A stretch of 64,000 nt of DNA from Oceanispirochaeta sp. M1 (GTDB taxonomy: Bacteria > Spirochaetota > Spirochaetia > DSM-2461), in NCBI RefSeq assembly GCF_003346715.1, contig NZ_QQPQ01000024.1, positions 1-64,000 of the forward strand, given 5' to 3'. A model generated the notes under the pieces. That model was given only the letters and a program-made list of their open reading frames with translations. It ran no database searches and had not been told where the DNA came from. Shown here piece after piece: positions 7,007-16,711 of this stretch (positions are counted from its first letter, which is position 1; the number at the start of each line of letters is the position of its first letter). The position numbers and the translations under genes were made by a program.

Positions 7007-9733
7007 ATGAAATCGATGTTGAAACATCCTAAAATAGTCATTGCCGTTGTCATGGTAATAACTCTGGTGGCAGGGATTCTCTCCGCCGGCATAATTCTTG
7101 ATAATGATGTTAAGGTTTTCTTTCCTAAGGATGATCCATCCTATTTAAATGTAAAAGAGTTAGATAGGACCTATGGCAGTCAGCTTATGTTTGACCTTTG
7201 TATCACAACAGAAAAAGAGACCATCCTTACTTCCGATACAATCTTTTTACTTCAGAAGATGGTTGCAGAAATTGAAACATTTGACGGTGTTCAATCCGTC
7301 ACAGCCATTACCAACTCAGATTACCCTAATGGAAGTGCTGATGGGATGAGTGTTTCAGCACTGGTACCCGATGAATTTACCGGTACAGACGCAGAGATGT
7401 CTGATTTAAGAGAACGTCTTCTGGACTGGCCCGAAATGTACAGCAGAACTCTCTATTCCGATGATTTCAAATCTACACAGATAATAGTCCGTATTGATGA
7501 TGAACTCAGTGCCGAAGAACAGTCAGTTTTATATTACGAAGTGATGGAGATGATAGAACCTTATGATACCTATCCTCTCAATTTCCGTATTGCCGGAGAC
7601 CCCGTTATAACACAGATGGGAAAGGAATTCATGGTTCGCGACCTGACCATGCTTATTCCTTTTATCTCTCTGGTTCTGTTTCTCTGTCTGCTGTTTGCCT
7701 TCAAACGCATCACTGCAACACTGCTGCCCCTTATTACTGTAATGGTAGCAACAGTCTGGACCGTCGCCACCATGGCTTACTTTGATGTAGACTTTACGAT
7801 TGTATCATCCTGCCTTCCCGTATTGATTATCGCGGTTGGAAGTGCCTATGGTATTCATATCATCAATCATTACTTCCACTATAAGAGTACAAGTAAACTG
7901 CTGGGACCAGACGCTGCAATAGATAATATGAGAGGCTCCCTGAAAGAGGTAATCGCCCCTATTTTTCTTGCAGGATTTACAACCGTTGTAGGATTTATCT
8001 CCATAATATCAAGCCCCATTGTGCCCCTTAAAGCCTTTGGTGCCTTCGCAGCAATAGGAACCTTATACTCACTGATTCTTTCCCTGACATTAATCCCTGC
8101 GCTTCTTGTTCTCAGTGAAAAAAGAAGAGATAAGAAAAATAAGAGTAACGAAGAATTTAATGATGAATCTGAGGATAAAGGATTTATCCACTGGGTTATC
8201 AGCCTTACTCAGGAACATGGAAAAGCTACATTCGCTGTGGTGATTCTACTCTTTGGATTATCAACATGGGGACTATTCAGTATCAATGTTGAAAGCTCAC
8301 TCATTAATTACTTCCCCTACAATTCTGACATTCGTAAGGATAGCCGGTATATAAGCGATAACTTTGCCGGAACCAATGTATTCAATATTGTGATCAATGC
8401 TCCTGAAGGCAAAAGCCTTGCTGATCCCGAAATACTGAAAGATATGGATGAATTAAAAATCCATCTACTGAATAAATATCCTGAGGATATCGGAAAAATT
8501 ATTTCTTTCAGTGACTTCATCAAGAGAATGAACAGGATAATGAACTTCCCTCCCGAGGCAGCGTCAGAAGATGATATGTTTGGAACCGAAGATGACCTTG
8601 CCATGGATTCGGGTGATATGGGCAGCTTCTTTGATGATTCCGATGACGGAATGGGTAGTTTCTTCTCTGATGACGAGTCTACAGATGATGGAATGGACAG
8701 TTTCTTTGACTCAGAAGAAGAGACTGACAATTCATATGTAGAGAGCGAGTACGCATACACAGACCTGTCTACAAACCTGAATTATACAGAGTTTATCATG
8801 CTTCTTCAGTCCAGCATGGCTGAAGCCGGCAGCCTTAATGTATCAGTGGATACTCTTGTTGAAAAAATCATGGCTCAGACAAACTACCGTGGTGCTGCTT
8901 ACAATGAGATTCCCTATGATGCCTCAAAATACCCTGTAGCCACGAAAGAAGAACTGGGCAACCTTATTTCTCAGTATCTCCTTCTCTATTCAGGATCTCT
9001 GGATGACTATGCAACATCTCCCATCGATGCTCCGAATGAAGCAAGGATGATGATACAGCTGAAATCTCACAGCACATCGAAGACCGGTGAAATAATTGCC
9101 GAAATCAATAATTACGCCAGCCACAACATCGATCCGGAATGGACCATAACAAATGCGGGTGTTGCCGAACTGGAACTGGCTCTGACAAATATGATTACAA
9201 AATCACAGATCACGAGCCTCCTGATTGCCATTATCGCCGTATTTCTAATCGTAGCAGTCAGCTACCGCTCCATCACGGCGGGTCTTATTGGCATCATCCC
9301 ATTGGCCTTCTCAATCCTTGCAAACTTCGGACTGATGAGCCTTATGGACATCAACCTGGATATGGTTACGGCCCTGATTGCTTCAATCGCTATTGGAATT
9401 GGTGTTGACTACACAGTTCACTTCCTGTCCCGATACAAACTTGAAAGAGCTAAAAGTGATGATCTGAACCTGGTTACCAGAAACACAATTTTGTCCACCG
9501 GAAAAGGGATTATCATCAACGCCGCTTCCGTAGGTCTGGGATTCTCAGTTCTGATGTTCTCCAAGTTTATCGTACTCAGATACATAGGATTTCTGACAGC
9601 AGTAATCATGGTTACATCCAGTATGGCCGCCCTTACAATTCTTCCTCTGTTATTGAATGTAATCAAACCAAAGTTTGTTCTTTCAAAAGAATCTGATACC
9701 GCATTACAGCCTAAAAAAGCTGTTAACAAATGA
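7007..9733 (+). CDS. RND-superfamily (MMPL/COG1033-type) exporter
   Basis: 908 residues with the duplicated RND plan: one transmembrane helix, a large periplasmic loop, a five-helix bundle (VLIIAVGSAYGIHIINHY), then the same again (ALIASIAIGIGVDYTVHFLSRY), about 12 helices in all. This family moves lipids or hydrophobic molecules across or out of the inner membrane using the proton gradient. The start at 7007 is supported by TTGGAGA upstream; an earlier in-frame ATG lies inside the promoter/operator region. The second periplasmic loop carries an unusual acidic insert (about 8607-8722) with three GM/DM-x-S-F-F repeats. It is the first gene of an operon with a LolA-like protein and a barrel, implying envelope lipid trafficking. 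Confidence 0.9.
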   Translation: MKSMLKHPKIVIAVVMVITLVAGILSAGIILDNDVKVFFPKDDPSYLNVKELDRTYGSQLMFDLCITTEKETILTSDTIFLLQKMVAEIETFDGVQSVTAITNSDYPNGSADGMSVSALVPDEFTGTDAEMSDLRERLLDWPEMYSRTLYSDDFKSTQIIVRIDDELSAEEQSVLYYEVMEMIEPYDTYPLNFRIAGDPVITQMGKEFMVRDLTMLIPFISLVLFLCLLFAFKRITATLLPLITVMVATVWTVATMAYFDVDFTIVSSCLPVLIIAVGSAYGIHIINHYFHYKSTSKLLGPDAAIDNMRGSLKEVIAPIFLAGFTTVVGFISIISSPIVPLKAFGAFAAIGTLYSLILSLTLIPALLVLSEKRRDKKNKSNEEFNDESEDKGFIHWVISLTQEHGKATFAVVILLFGLSTWGLFSINVESSLINYFPYNSDIRKDSRYISDNFAGTNVFNIVINAPEGKSLADPEILKDMDELKIHLLNKYPEDIGKIISFSDFIKRMNRIMNFPPEAASEDDMFGTEDDLAMDSGDMGSFFDDSDDGMGSFFSDDESTDDGMDSFFDSEEETDNSYVESEYAYTDLSTNLNYTEFIMLLQSSMAEAGSLNVSVDTLVEKIMAQTNYRGAAYNEIPYDASKYPVATKEELGNLISQYLLLYSGSLDDYATSPIDAPNEARMMIQLKSHSTSKTGEIIAEINNYASHNIDPEWTITNAGVAELELALTNMITKSQITSLLIAIIAVFLIVAVSYRSITAGLIGIIPLAFSILANFGLMSLMDINLDMVTALIASIAIGIGVDYTVHFLSRYKLERAKSDDLNLVTRNTILSTGKGIIINAASVGLGFSVLMFSKFIVLRYIGFLTAVIMVTSSMAALTILPLLLNVIKPKFVLSKESDTALQPKKAVNK

Positions 9734-9740
9734 AACTAGA

Positions 9741-9769
9741 TTGATTCCCGGACTCATATCCGGGGTCAA
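9741..9769 (+). other. Intercistronic hairpin between RND and LolA-like genes
   Basis: TTGATTCCCGG / CCGGGGTCAA can form a stem with one bulge and an 8-base loop just after the transporter stop. No T run follows. It may stabilise or separate the expression of the two halves of the operon. Confidence 0.45.
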
Positions 9770-9803
9770 TCCTTAAATAAAAAAAGCTCTTAAGGAGAGT
9801 GTT

Positions 9804-10580
9804 ATGAAAAAAATGAAAATGAAAGTAAGTCTTCTGACAGTATGCCTGCTGATCAGCTCAACCAGTCTTTTTGCTCTGACAGGAACAGAAATAGCTCAGA
9901 ACGCACATGATGTAGAATCGGCTGATACTGTTCATTCCGTTGTTCAGATGGACCTCATCTCAAAAGACGGATCCGTAGACAGCCGCATCATAGAAGAATG
10001 GAGCATGGAAAAAGATGAATTAAAATCTATAGTCATGGCCTTCCATAAGCCTGCATCCGTAGCGAATACCCGTTTTCTACAGATCGAAAATGAGTCTCGA
10101 GCTGATGATAAATGGATCTACCTTCCTGCTCTGAAAAGAGTCCGCCGTATTGCTTCTTCCGATGGAGACAAGTCATTTATGGGAACAGACATGACCTATG
10201 ATGATATGGATTCAAGAGAGGTTGAGCAGGACAGCCATGAAATGATGGGTGAAGAAAAAATAGGATCTTGGGATTGTTACAAAGTAAAAGGTTCTGCTGT
10301 TGATCCCGCAGACTCCCAGTACTCCTACCGGATTACATGGTTTGATAAAGACACTTTTGTACCTGTAAAAGTCGAAATGTATGACAAAAAAGAAGTTCTT
10401 CTGAAGGTTATGGAAGTCAAGGATCTGCAGAAAGTAGATAACTACTGGACTCCCATGGATGTAATGCTGAAGAACGTTCAGACAAACCATGCAACTCAGA
10501 TAAAAATGCTGAAGATTGTACACGACCAGGCAATCAATCCCCGTCTTTTCACAACTAACTTCCTCGAAAAAGGAAAATGA
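9804..10580 (+). CDS. Secreted LolA-like outer-membrane lipoprotein-sorting family protein
   Basis: 258 residues with a signal peptide (cleavage expected after SSTSLFA, near residue 25). The body has features of the LolA-like family that accompanies MMPL exporters: MVMAFHKPASVANTRFL, KWIYLPALKRVRRIASSDGDKSFMGTDMTYDDM, and a final ...QTNHATQIKMLKI. The fold is a half-barrel that can carry a lipid tail across the periplasm. AAGGAGAG precedes the ATG. Sandwiched between the RND pump and an outer-membrane barrel, it is the probable periplasmic shuttle of the system. Confidence 0.85.
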   Translation: MKKMKMKVSLLTVCLLISSTSLFALTGTEIAQNAHDVESADTVHSVVQMDLISKDGSVDSRIIEEWSMEKDELKSIVMAFHKPASVANTRFLQIENESRADDKWIYLPALKRVRRIASSDGDKSFMGTDMTYDDMDSREVEQDSHEMMGEEKIGSWDCYKVKGSAVDPADSQYSYRITWFDKDTFVPVKVEMYDKKEVLLKVMEVKDLQKVDNYWTPMDVMLKNVQTNHATQIKMLKIVHDQAINPRLFTTNFLEKGK

Positions 10581-10666
10581 TCCTGATCCTTTCTGATAGT
10601 CATAAAGAATAGATGATTATCAGGAAGGCTTGTCCATTTATATTAAGAAAATTGAGGTTATACAAA

Positions 10667-12124
10667 ATGAAATATTTTAATAAATTTCTAGTCAGTGCAG
10701 CCTGTATGCTGATGCTGACAAGCTTGAATGCTTTTGCTGAAGATTTCAGCTTTGATGATATTGCTGCAGATGATTCCGTAGACATGGGCATGATGGATAT
10801 GGGCATCGGCGGAGGATCTGCTCTTGAATTAAGCGGAAATGTTGAACTTCCCATCCGTATGTATATACATAATATTGAAGAAGACTCCACATGGCTGGAA
10901 GAGTCTAAATTCAATCTTGGGCTGAATTATTCAACTGATAAAACCGACTTTGTTGCATCCCTGAATCTTGATTATTCTGTTTTAACAGAATATCCCGAAG
11001 ATCTCTTTGATGAACTATACGTTACAATGTTCAGTGATTATGTTGATTTGTCACTGGGTTACCAGAAGGTTATCTGGGGTAAGGGAGATAAGCTTCATGT
11101 TGTGGATCTTGTAAACCCAAATGATTTAACAGACTTCTATAATAAAGATTACCTGGACTGGAAGATGTCTCAGTTTATGGCCAAACTGGATGTCAGTGTC
11201 GGTATGAGCAGTAATTTTGAATTCGTATTTGTTCCTACCTTCACTCCTTCAAGATTTGCGACTGAAGGTCCCTGGGCAACATCACAGATTAAGGCTGTCA
11301 GCGCATTGGCAGAAACAGCTGTAATAAATACATCTGTAGCTGCTTATAATAATACTTTGGCAGCTACCGGCAGTGCTGCGGCTGCAAGCCTGGCCATGGC
11401 TCAGGTTGTTCAAGACAACTCCAGCCTTGATGACTTCACCCCCAACACTAATAACCTGGAATACAGCCAGGCTGCCACCCGTTTTACAACCAGTGTCGCC
11501 GGACAGGATCTGGGATTCATTTATTACTACGGTTTTCTCAGACAACCCACTGTAGTCCTCACAGAAAATCCTGGAGCAACAACATTCACAGTTGATAACA
11601 TCTCTGTTAACTATGACAGGGTTCAGGTTTTCGGTCTTGAGTATGGTTCAGTTCTTGGAGGTTTCAACCTCAGAGGGGAAGCAGCCTACTATATGACTGA
11701 TGACTTTGACGGAACAGATGCAGCCATCGCGAATCCCAGTTTTCAGTACCTTGCCGGTTTTGACCGCAACATCCCCATTCACAACCTGAACTTAAATATC
11801 CAGGCTCTGGGAAAACTGACTGTTATGACTGACGATCTTAGTCCTACAGATGTTGATTACAATGCAGATGATACATATCATAGCAACTATATCCTTGCAA
11901 AACTCGGTGACAGTTTTAATCATGAAAAAGTGAAGCCTGAAGTTGTGGCATTCTTCAACATTGAAGATCAGGATGGATTTGTTCGTCCCAAAGTAGAGTG
12001 GGAGATCAATGGAAATTACTCAATGTCCTTCTCGGGAACCGCTTACTTTGGTGATGAAGAAGGAGATTTCGGTCAGTACAGTGACAATGATTTCCTGGAA
12101 ATAAAGGCCATTTACCGTTTCTAA
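10667..12124 (+). CDS. DUF1302-like outer-membrane beta-barrel protein
   Basis: 485 residues beginning with a signal peptide (MKYFNKFLVSAACMLMLTSLNAFA is split after Ala). The ATG at 10667 is chosen because TGAGG lies 9 bases upstream. After a short Asp/Met/Gly-rich stretch the protein consists of amphipathic strands. It carries the WGKGDKLHVVDLVNPNDLTDF motif characteristic of DUF1302 barrels found with RND/LolA pairs. It ends in an aromatic residue (AIYRF), as expected for BAM substrates. It is the last gene of the operon and the presumed outer-membrane exit or acceptor. Confidence 0.82.
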   Translation: MKYFNKFLVSAACMLMLTSLNAFAEDFSFDDIAADDSVDMGMMDMGIGGGSALELSGNVELPIRMYIHNIEEDSTWLEESKFNLGLNYSTDKTDFVASLNLDYSVLTEYPEDLFDELYVTMFSDYVDLSLGYQKVIWGKGDKLHVVDLVNPNDLTDFYNKDYLDWKMSQFMAKLDVSVGMSSNFEFVFVPTFTPSRFATEGPWATSQIKAVSALAETAVINTSVAAYNNTLAATGSAAAASLAMAQVVQDNSSLDDFTPNTNNLEYSQAATRFTTSVAGQDLGFIYYYGFLRQPTVVLTENPGATTFTVDNISVNYDRVQVFGLEYGSVLGGFNLRGEAAYYMTDDFDGTDAAIANPSFQYLAGFDRNIPIHNLNLNIQALGKLTVMTDDLSPTDVDYNADDTYHSNYILAKLGDSFNHEKVKPEVVAFFNIEDQDGFVRPKVEWEINGNYSMSFSGTAYFGDEEGDFGQYSDNDFLEIKAIYRF

Positions 12125-12161
12125 CGGTTCGGAATAAGTTTATACAATTACTTGTTTTTTT

Positions 12162-12198
12162 GGGGCTATCCTTAACGGGGGCAGCCCCTTCATTTTTT
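12162..12198 (+). terminator. Terminator of the RND operon
   Basis: GGGGCT (12162-12167) pairs with AGCCCC (12183-12188), followed by TTCATTTTTT. It closes the three-gene export operon. Confidence 0.75.
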
Positions 12199-12239
12199 AT
12201 AAGGAGCTCAGTAAAACTGTACTCTGTCAGGAAGGTACT

Positions 12240-12851
12240 CTAATTATCCTCAAACAGAATATGTTCAATCATTGTATCATCCAGAACCTTTATCAGATTC
12301 CCATCCCTTGAAATAACATGGTCATGCTCCAGTTCACTCAGTGCTCGGGACAGGGCCTCCCGGGAACAACCCAATCTGGTGGCCAGACTTGAAACATTCT
12401 CACAGACGGGCCCGGTTGAAATTGAAATCAGATAATAGCTTATCTTCTGTTTTACCGTCTTTTGAGAGAGGATTTCGATAGTGTTGGTCAGGCTTATAAC
12501 TTTGTGAGAAATGCTGGAGAAGAATGAACTCAGGGTATCACTGTCCTGTAGAAGCTGGAGCAGACGAGGCAGATCCAGTTCCATCACAATGCTGTCTTCC
12601 AGAGCCGTTATCCAGCCTGGATATGTCTCTCCCGAGAAAACCATCAGTTCAGCATATAGATCCCCGGGACAGAAATCATTGATAAGGATTTCCTTACCCG
12701 AGGAAAGTACCCTGCTGAGTCCCAGGCGCCCCATTTTGACAAAGCCCAGGGATTTACACTGTTCCATGGGGTTATGCAGCTTTTCTCCCTTCCGCAGGTC
12801 GAAAGTTTTTGCATTCTGAAAGAGAGACTCAAGCTTGTTGGATGGTTCCAT
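12240..12851 (-). CDS. Crp/Fnr-family transcriptional regulator
   Basis: About 203 residues: an N-terminal cyclic-nucleotide-like sensor domain (LRKGEKL, PGDLYAELMVFSG) and a C-terminal winged helix (LATRLGCSREALSRALSELEHDHVI). The recognition helix SREALSR matches E. coli CRP SRETVGR at Arg180, Glu181 and Arg185, predicting TGTGA half-sites. Exactly such a site lies upstream of the neighbouring polyferredoxin gene. No FNR-type N-terminal Cys cluster is present. The start is ATG 12851 or an in-frame GTG at 12869. No Shine-Dalgarno is visible, but TACAAT lies 8 bases upstream, so the mRNA may be nearly leaderless. The effector is unknown; HcpR-like nitrosative or redox control is a guess from the neighbour. 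Confidence 0.88.
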   Translation of the reverse strand: MEPSNKLESLFQNAKTFDLRKGEKLHNPMEQCKSLGFVKMGRLGLSRVLSSGKEILINDFCPGDLYAELMVFSGETYPGWITALEDSIVMELDLPRLLQLLQDSDTLSSFFSSISHKVISLTNTIEILSQKTVKQKISYYLISISTGPVCENVSSLATRLGCSREALSRALSELEHDHVISRDGNLIKVLDDTMIEHILFEDN

Positions 12852-12926
12852 TAACAAACATTGTATCACGGGTGGGGGAGTTTTACGACCATGACCCGCA
12901 TGATGTCATTTTCATAGGGCTGCTTC

Positions 12927-13568
12927 TTATTTCTTTGATATACCACAAACATTAACAGGACAGATATCAATGCATTGTCTGCACATAAGGCATTCATTAT
13001 TCTTATTTTTCCTTTTTTTATTCTCAATAGTAAGAATAGAGGCAGAGGGGCATACTTTCTGACATTTACCACAGGCAATACATTCATTTTCTTCAATATG
13101 CATCCCGTATCGGGCCTTTCTGGATGTGAAGCTGAGAATTGTACCAAAGGGGCATAGATAACGGTGCCAGAATTCCTCATTTACAAACATAGTAAGAGCT
13201 ACAGAAAAAAGAATGATGTACAGAAGCATATTCAGATGAAGTCCCTTCATTTTTACAACGACCATGGAGAGGATAAAAAGGGCAAGAAAGATATATCGAA
13301 CAATATTATTTTTCAGAAATTCAGGAGCATTGAATCTTTTTATTTTAAGTTTCTTATAGATAAAATCAATTCCTCTGAAGATTGTATTCATAGGGCAGAT
13401 CCAAGCGCAAAAAAGCCTTCCTCCAAAGAGAGAGACCATAACACCCCCCGCAAAAATTATTAACCACATCTGGAGCTTATGATTCCCCACCAGAATGATG
13501 ACCAGCAGCAGTGCTGTGATCTCCATTGCTCCTCTGAATATATTTAATCCTGTAATTTTCTTAGACAT
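12927..13568 (-). CDS. NapH-like membrane polyferredoxin
   Basis: 213 residues. Four or more transmembrane helices are interspersed with C-x3-C-P motifs (CAWICP and YLCPFG), followed by two adjacent [4Fe-4S] motifs near the C-terminus (CIACGKCQKVCP and CLMCRQCIDICP). This is the plan of NapH/MauN/CcoG-like electron-transfer proteins, which pass electrons between the quinone pool or ferredoxin and a partner reductase. No partner reductase lies in the window. GGAG sits 5 bases before the ATG. It is preceded by a CRP-type palindrome centred near -42, so it is probably activated by the adjacent Crp/Fnr regulator. Confidence 0.85.
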   Translation of the reverse strand: MSKKITGLNIFRGAMEITALLLVIILVGNHKLQMWLIIFAGGVMVSLFGGRLFCAWICPMNTIFRGIDFIYKKLKIKRFNAPEFLKNNIVRYIFLALFILSMVVVKMKGLHLNMLLYIILFSVALTMFVNEEFWHRYLCPFGTILSFTSRKARYGMHIEENECIACGKCQKVCPSASILTIENKKRKNKNNECLMCRQCIDICPVNVCGISKK

Positions 13569-13597
13569 AGCTGCTCCGTTGATTGTTATTGAAAATA

Positions 13598-13644
13598 ATC
13601 ATACATGAGGAAACGGAGGATAGAGTGTGATAACTATCACACTC
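13598..13644 (-). promoter_or_regulatory. CRP-type operator (13623-13644) and -10 box of the polyferredoxin gene
   Basis: A perfect 10-bp inverted repeat, GAGTGTGATA-AC-TATCACACTC, contains TGTGA-N6-TCACA. On the minus strand a TATGAT box occupies 13603-13598, giving a predicted start near 13591. The dyad centre is then at about -42, the class II activator position, and there is no good -35 box. Confidence 0.75.
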
Positions 13645-13671
13645 CTCTAGTTATTATCAGCATCCAATTGC

Positions 13672-13698
13672 AAAAAAAGGAGCCCCTGTCGGAGCTCC
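13672..13698 (-). terminator. Terminator of trpB
   Basis: GGAGC/GCTCC stem with a 10-base loop, followed on the minus strand by seven T residues, about 20 bases after the trpB stop. Confidence 0.75.
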
Positions 13699-13718
13699 CC
13701 ATTTTCAATAATTATGAA

Positions 13719-14924
13719 TCAGCCGAGGCCGTAATCCTTTCCATAGTTTTCAACAACAAAGTCGATGTCTTTATCACCGCGTCCGCTGAGGTTTACAAGG
13801 ATTGACTGTCTTGGTTTCTCCTGAGCCAGTTTACAGGCAAAGGCTGTGGCATGAGCAGATTCCAGAGCGGGGATAATACCCTCCAGACGGCTCAGTTCAA
13901 AGAATGAATCCAGAGTTTCCTTGTCATCGGCTGTTACATATTTAACTCTCCCCAGATCCTTCAGCATGGAGTGCTCAGGTCCGACACCGGGATAATCAAG
14001 CCCGCTGGCTATGGAATATACAGGTGCGGGTTCGCCCTTCTCATCCTGCAGGGTATAACATTTGAATCCGTGAATCATTCCGGGTTTTCCAAAGGTCATT
14101 GTAGCGGCATGGTCACCCAGATTAAGGGACCGTCCCCCGGGCTCTACACCGTAGATTTCACATTCTTTATCTTCAATATAGGCAGAAAAGATGCCCATGG
14201 CATTACTACCACCACCCACACAGGCAACTACATTATCAGGATGCTCACCTGTCATTGAGTGGAACTGCTCTTTGGCCTCTATTCCCACAACCATCTGGAA
14301 ATCACGTACCATCATGGGGAAGGGATGGGGACCTACTACAGAACCGATACAGTAGATGCTGTTAATAGGATCCTGCATATAGGCAGCAAAAGCCGAGTCC
14401 ACGGCCTCTTTCAATGTCTTCAGACCGAAGGATACAGGAATAACTTTGGCTCCCAGGATCTCCATTCTGACCACATTGGGATGTTCTTTGACGATATCAA
14501 CCTCGCCCATATGGATTTCACATTCCAGTCCGAAATAGGCGGCAGCTGTTGCCAGAGCAACACCATGCTGTCCGGCACCGGTTTCAGCAATAAGTTTCTT
14601 TTTTCCAAGATATTTTGCCAGAAGAGCTTCACCCATACAGTGGTTAAGCTTATGAGCTCCTGTATGGTTCAGGTCTTCTCTTTTAAGGTAAATGCGTCCT
14701 CCGTATTTTTCAGACAGAGTCTTTGCATAGTAAACAGGAGTGGGTCTTCCTTGAAAATGTTTCCTTATTGATCTCAGCTCAGTAATGAAATCGTGAGATT
14801 TACTGATGGAGTAATAGGCATCGGTAATTTTATCCATTTCCATCTGGAGTTCGGGGGGAATGAAAGATCCGCCGTATTCACCAAAGTTACCCTTGTCGTC
14901 CGGGTTAATTTTAAAGTATCCCAT
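13719..14924 (-). CDS. trpB: Tryptophan synthase beta chain
   Basis: 401 residues. It has the TrpB1-type [13 protein letters not shown] start, the PLP lysine K92 in HTGAHKLN, the [15 protein letters not shown] segment, the phosphate-binding [10 protein letters not shown] loop and the C-terminal NLSGRGDKD. The enzyme condenses indole with serine to make tryptophan in the cytoplasm. The ATG at 14924 is chosen because AAGGAAAA precedes it and it matches the family length. No trpA or other trp gene is in the window; the gene has its own promoter and terminator, so it is a single-gene unit. It may salvage free indole or partner with a distant TrpA. Confidence 0.95.
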   Translation of the reverse strand: MGYFKINPDDKGNFGEYGGSFIPPELQMEMDKITDAYYSISKSHDFITELRSIRKHFQGRPTPVYYAKTLSEKYGGRIYLKREDLNHTGAHKLNHCMGEALLAKYLGKKKLIAETGAGQHGVALATAAAYFGLECEIHMGEVDIVKEHPNVVRMEILGAKVIPVSFGLKTLKEAVDSAFAAYMQDPINSIYCIGSVVGPHPFPMMVRDFQMVVGIEAKEQFHSMTGEHPDNVVACVGGGSNAMGIFSAYIEDKECEIYGVEPGGRSLNLGDHAATMTFGKPGMIHGFKCYTLQDEKGEPAPVYSIASGLDYPGVGPEHSMLKDLGRVKYVTADDKETLDSFFELSRLEGIIPALESAHATAFACKLAQEKPRQSILVNLSGRGDKDIDFVVENYGKDYGLG

Positions 14925-14966
14925 ACTGTTTTCCTTAATGTTTGGATTTTTATTGTAAGTACGGGA

Positions 14967-14995
14967 ATTGTAAATGTTTCTACAGATAGAATCAA
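14967..14995 (-). promoter_or_regulatory. trpB promoter
   Basis: On the minus strand TTGATT (14995-14990) and TACAAT (14972-14967) are 17 bases apart, giving a leader of about 35 bases. No leader peptide, T-box or attenuator hairpin was seen. Confidence 0.7.
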
Positions 14996-15027
14996 GCTTT
15001 TTTCTCAAAAAATTAATAAAGGACTGC

Positions 15028-16311
15028 TTACTGCCTATTTTCAAAGAGTTTCCGGGCTGTTTCAAGATGAGAGGGACTGCCGAGAACGACTTCAGGATCG
15101 GGAGGATTATCCTGGTGATATGTGTAGGCTCCATTCACACCCATAATGCCGAGCTCCAGTTTAGAGCTCAGGATTCTATAGACTGCGGCATCAATAAGCT
15201 CTTCAGAAATACTTCCTTCGCCATAGGCGGCAAGAAGTCCGGTATAGGCTTCATCAGCCGTATATGGATTCAGGAGAAGATCCACACCCGCATTTACGGC
15301 AAGGACCGCAGCATCCGCTGCATTCCAGACTTTGGTGATAGCACCCATTCCCATTGAATCAGTTATGACCAACCCGCCGAAACCGAGTTCTCCACGGAGA
15401 ATGTCAGTAATCATCATGGAAGAAAGAGTCGCAGGAAGATCATTCCCTGTCACTGCCGGTGCCTGTATATGGGCAGTCATAACACCATCTGTACCGGCTT
15501 TGATGCCACTGCGGAAGGGGATAAACTCAATATCCCGAAGACGCTGCAGATCATGTTCAACGGAGACTGAACCCAGGTGTGAGTCACTCACAGTATCTCC
15601 ATGGCCGGGAAAATGCTTGATTACAGTGGCAACCTTCTCCTTCCTCATGCTGCGCACTGTAATATCTATCATCCGGGCAACAAGCTCGGGGTCTGAACCA
15701 AAAGAGCGGGAAGCAATAACTGTATTTTCAGGATGTGTCAGAACATCCGCAACCGGAGCAAAGTTCATATTGATACCCAGGGCATAAAGCTCTCTACCGA
15801 TAATTCCTGCTTTTGCAGCTGCCTTTTCAAGATCTCCACTCTTACCGATCAAGCCGTTGGCAGGCAGTGCCGTTGCATGCATGGCTTCGCTTGATCTCAG
15901 GCGGTTGATCATCCCCCCTTCCACATCTGCCGCAATAAAGAGAGGTGTGAGGCTTGAGGCCTGAAGGTCTTCAATAAAAGATGTTGTCTGAGAAATGGTC
16001 TGTATACTTCCACCAAAAAGGAGTACTCCCCCGGGTCTTATTCGGGCGATGCGCTGTATCAGATCATCATTGATATGCAGATAGGGTTTCCCATCGGAAT
16101 CCCTGACATTGACTATAATGAGCTGACCTATTTTCTCTTCAATACTCATGGTGCTGATATAACAATCTATGGGATCAGGAATATCAGCATCCATAGCCTC
16201 AGGAAACTGTTCAATAGAAGCTGGGGTTGTATTTTCAATCTCCTGAACCGTTGCACAGGAGAACAGATATAGAGATAAAAACAGTACGGATAATAAGCGG
16301 AGGTATTTCAT
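15028..16311 (-). CDS. Lipoprotein glycoside hydrolase family 3 (NagZ-like beta-N-acetylglucosaminidase)
   Basis: 427 residues. A lipobox (L-F-S-C, Cys19) marks it as a lipoprotein, so it acts outside the cytoplasm, unlike cytosolic NagZ. The GH3 barrel shows [28 protein letters not shown], the [14 protein letters not shown] loop whose His/Asp pair acts as acid/base in NagZ-type enzymes, and [10 protein letters not shown] carrying the nucleophile Asp. There is no C-terminal GH3 beta-sandwich, as in NagZ. The likely substrate is N-acetylglucosaminides from peptidoglycan or chitin fragments. It is a single gene upstream of trpB. Confidence 0.88.
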   Translation of the reverse strand: MKYLRLLSVLFLSLYLFSCATVQEIENTTPASIEQFPEAMDADIPDPIDCYISTMSIEEKIGQLIIVNVRDSDGKPYLHINDDLIQRIARIRPGGVLLFGGSIQTISQTTSFIEDLQASSLTPLFIAADVEGGMINRLRSSEAMHATALPANGLIGKSGDLEKAAAKAGIIGRELYALGINMNFAPVADVLTHPENTVIASRSFGSDPELVARMIDITVRSMRKEKVATVIKHFPGHGDTVSDSHLGSVSVEHDLQRLRDIEFIPFRSGIKAGTDGVMTAHIQAPAVTGNDLPATLSSMMITDILRGELGFGGLVITDSMGMGAITKVWNAADAAVLAVNAGVDLLLNPYTADEAYTGLLAAYGEGSISEELIDAAVYRILSSKLELGIMGVNGAYTYHQDNPPDPEVVLGSPSHLETARKLFENRQ

Positions 16312-16459
16312 GACCTCCTATTAATATCCTGAGAGAGGGAAAAGCTTCAAGAGAAAGCCACAAAAAGTGATAAACACTATATTCACCCTATCTTATTATT
16401 AAATACCTTATATAATGAGATATGCTCCGCAAAAATTCTCAGGAGTAAAAGGTCAAATT

Positions 16460-16705
16460 ATGCCATCTAAAGCAGATTCACTTAAAAATAATATACTGGA
16501 AGCCGTTAAAAAAAATGATTTTCCCATTATAATGACTGCAGTATTAGTTTCCGTTGTAAAAAAAGGATCATTCTTCTCCCCTTCCCTGGAAGTCCAGTTA
16601 AGCGGTAGAGTTGATAAAGAAAGTGATCAGTCCACTATTGAACGAATTGCAGCAGAAGTTGCTGGGGATGTTCCTGTAGTAAGTACATTACGCTTCAAGT
16701 CCTGA
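16460..16705 (+). CDS. Small BON-like domain protein
   Basis: 81 residues (from ATG 16460, AAAGG upstream; a longer frame could start at 16415). A short helix is followed by a segment resembling one BON repeat: strand, G-R-V-D, helix ERIAAEVAGDVPVV, strand STLRF. BON domains bind membranes or cell-wall ligands, but no signal peptide is present. The assignment is tentative. It converges on the flavodoxin gene with 6 bases between the stops. Confidence 0.55.
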   Translation: MPSKADSLKNNILEAVKKNDFPIIMTAVLVSVVKKGSFFSPSLEVQLSGRVDKESDQSTIERIAAEVAGDVPVVSTLRFKS

Positions 16706-16711
16706 TAAAAA

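Noticed and set aside
14259-14771. 170-codon plus-strand frame inside trpB
   Set aside because: Fully antisense to conserved TrpB sequence.
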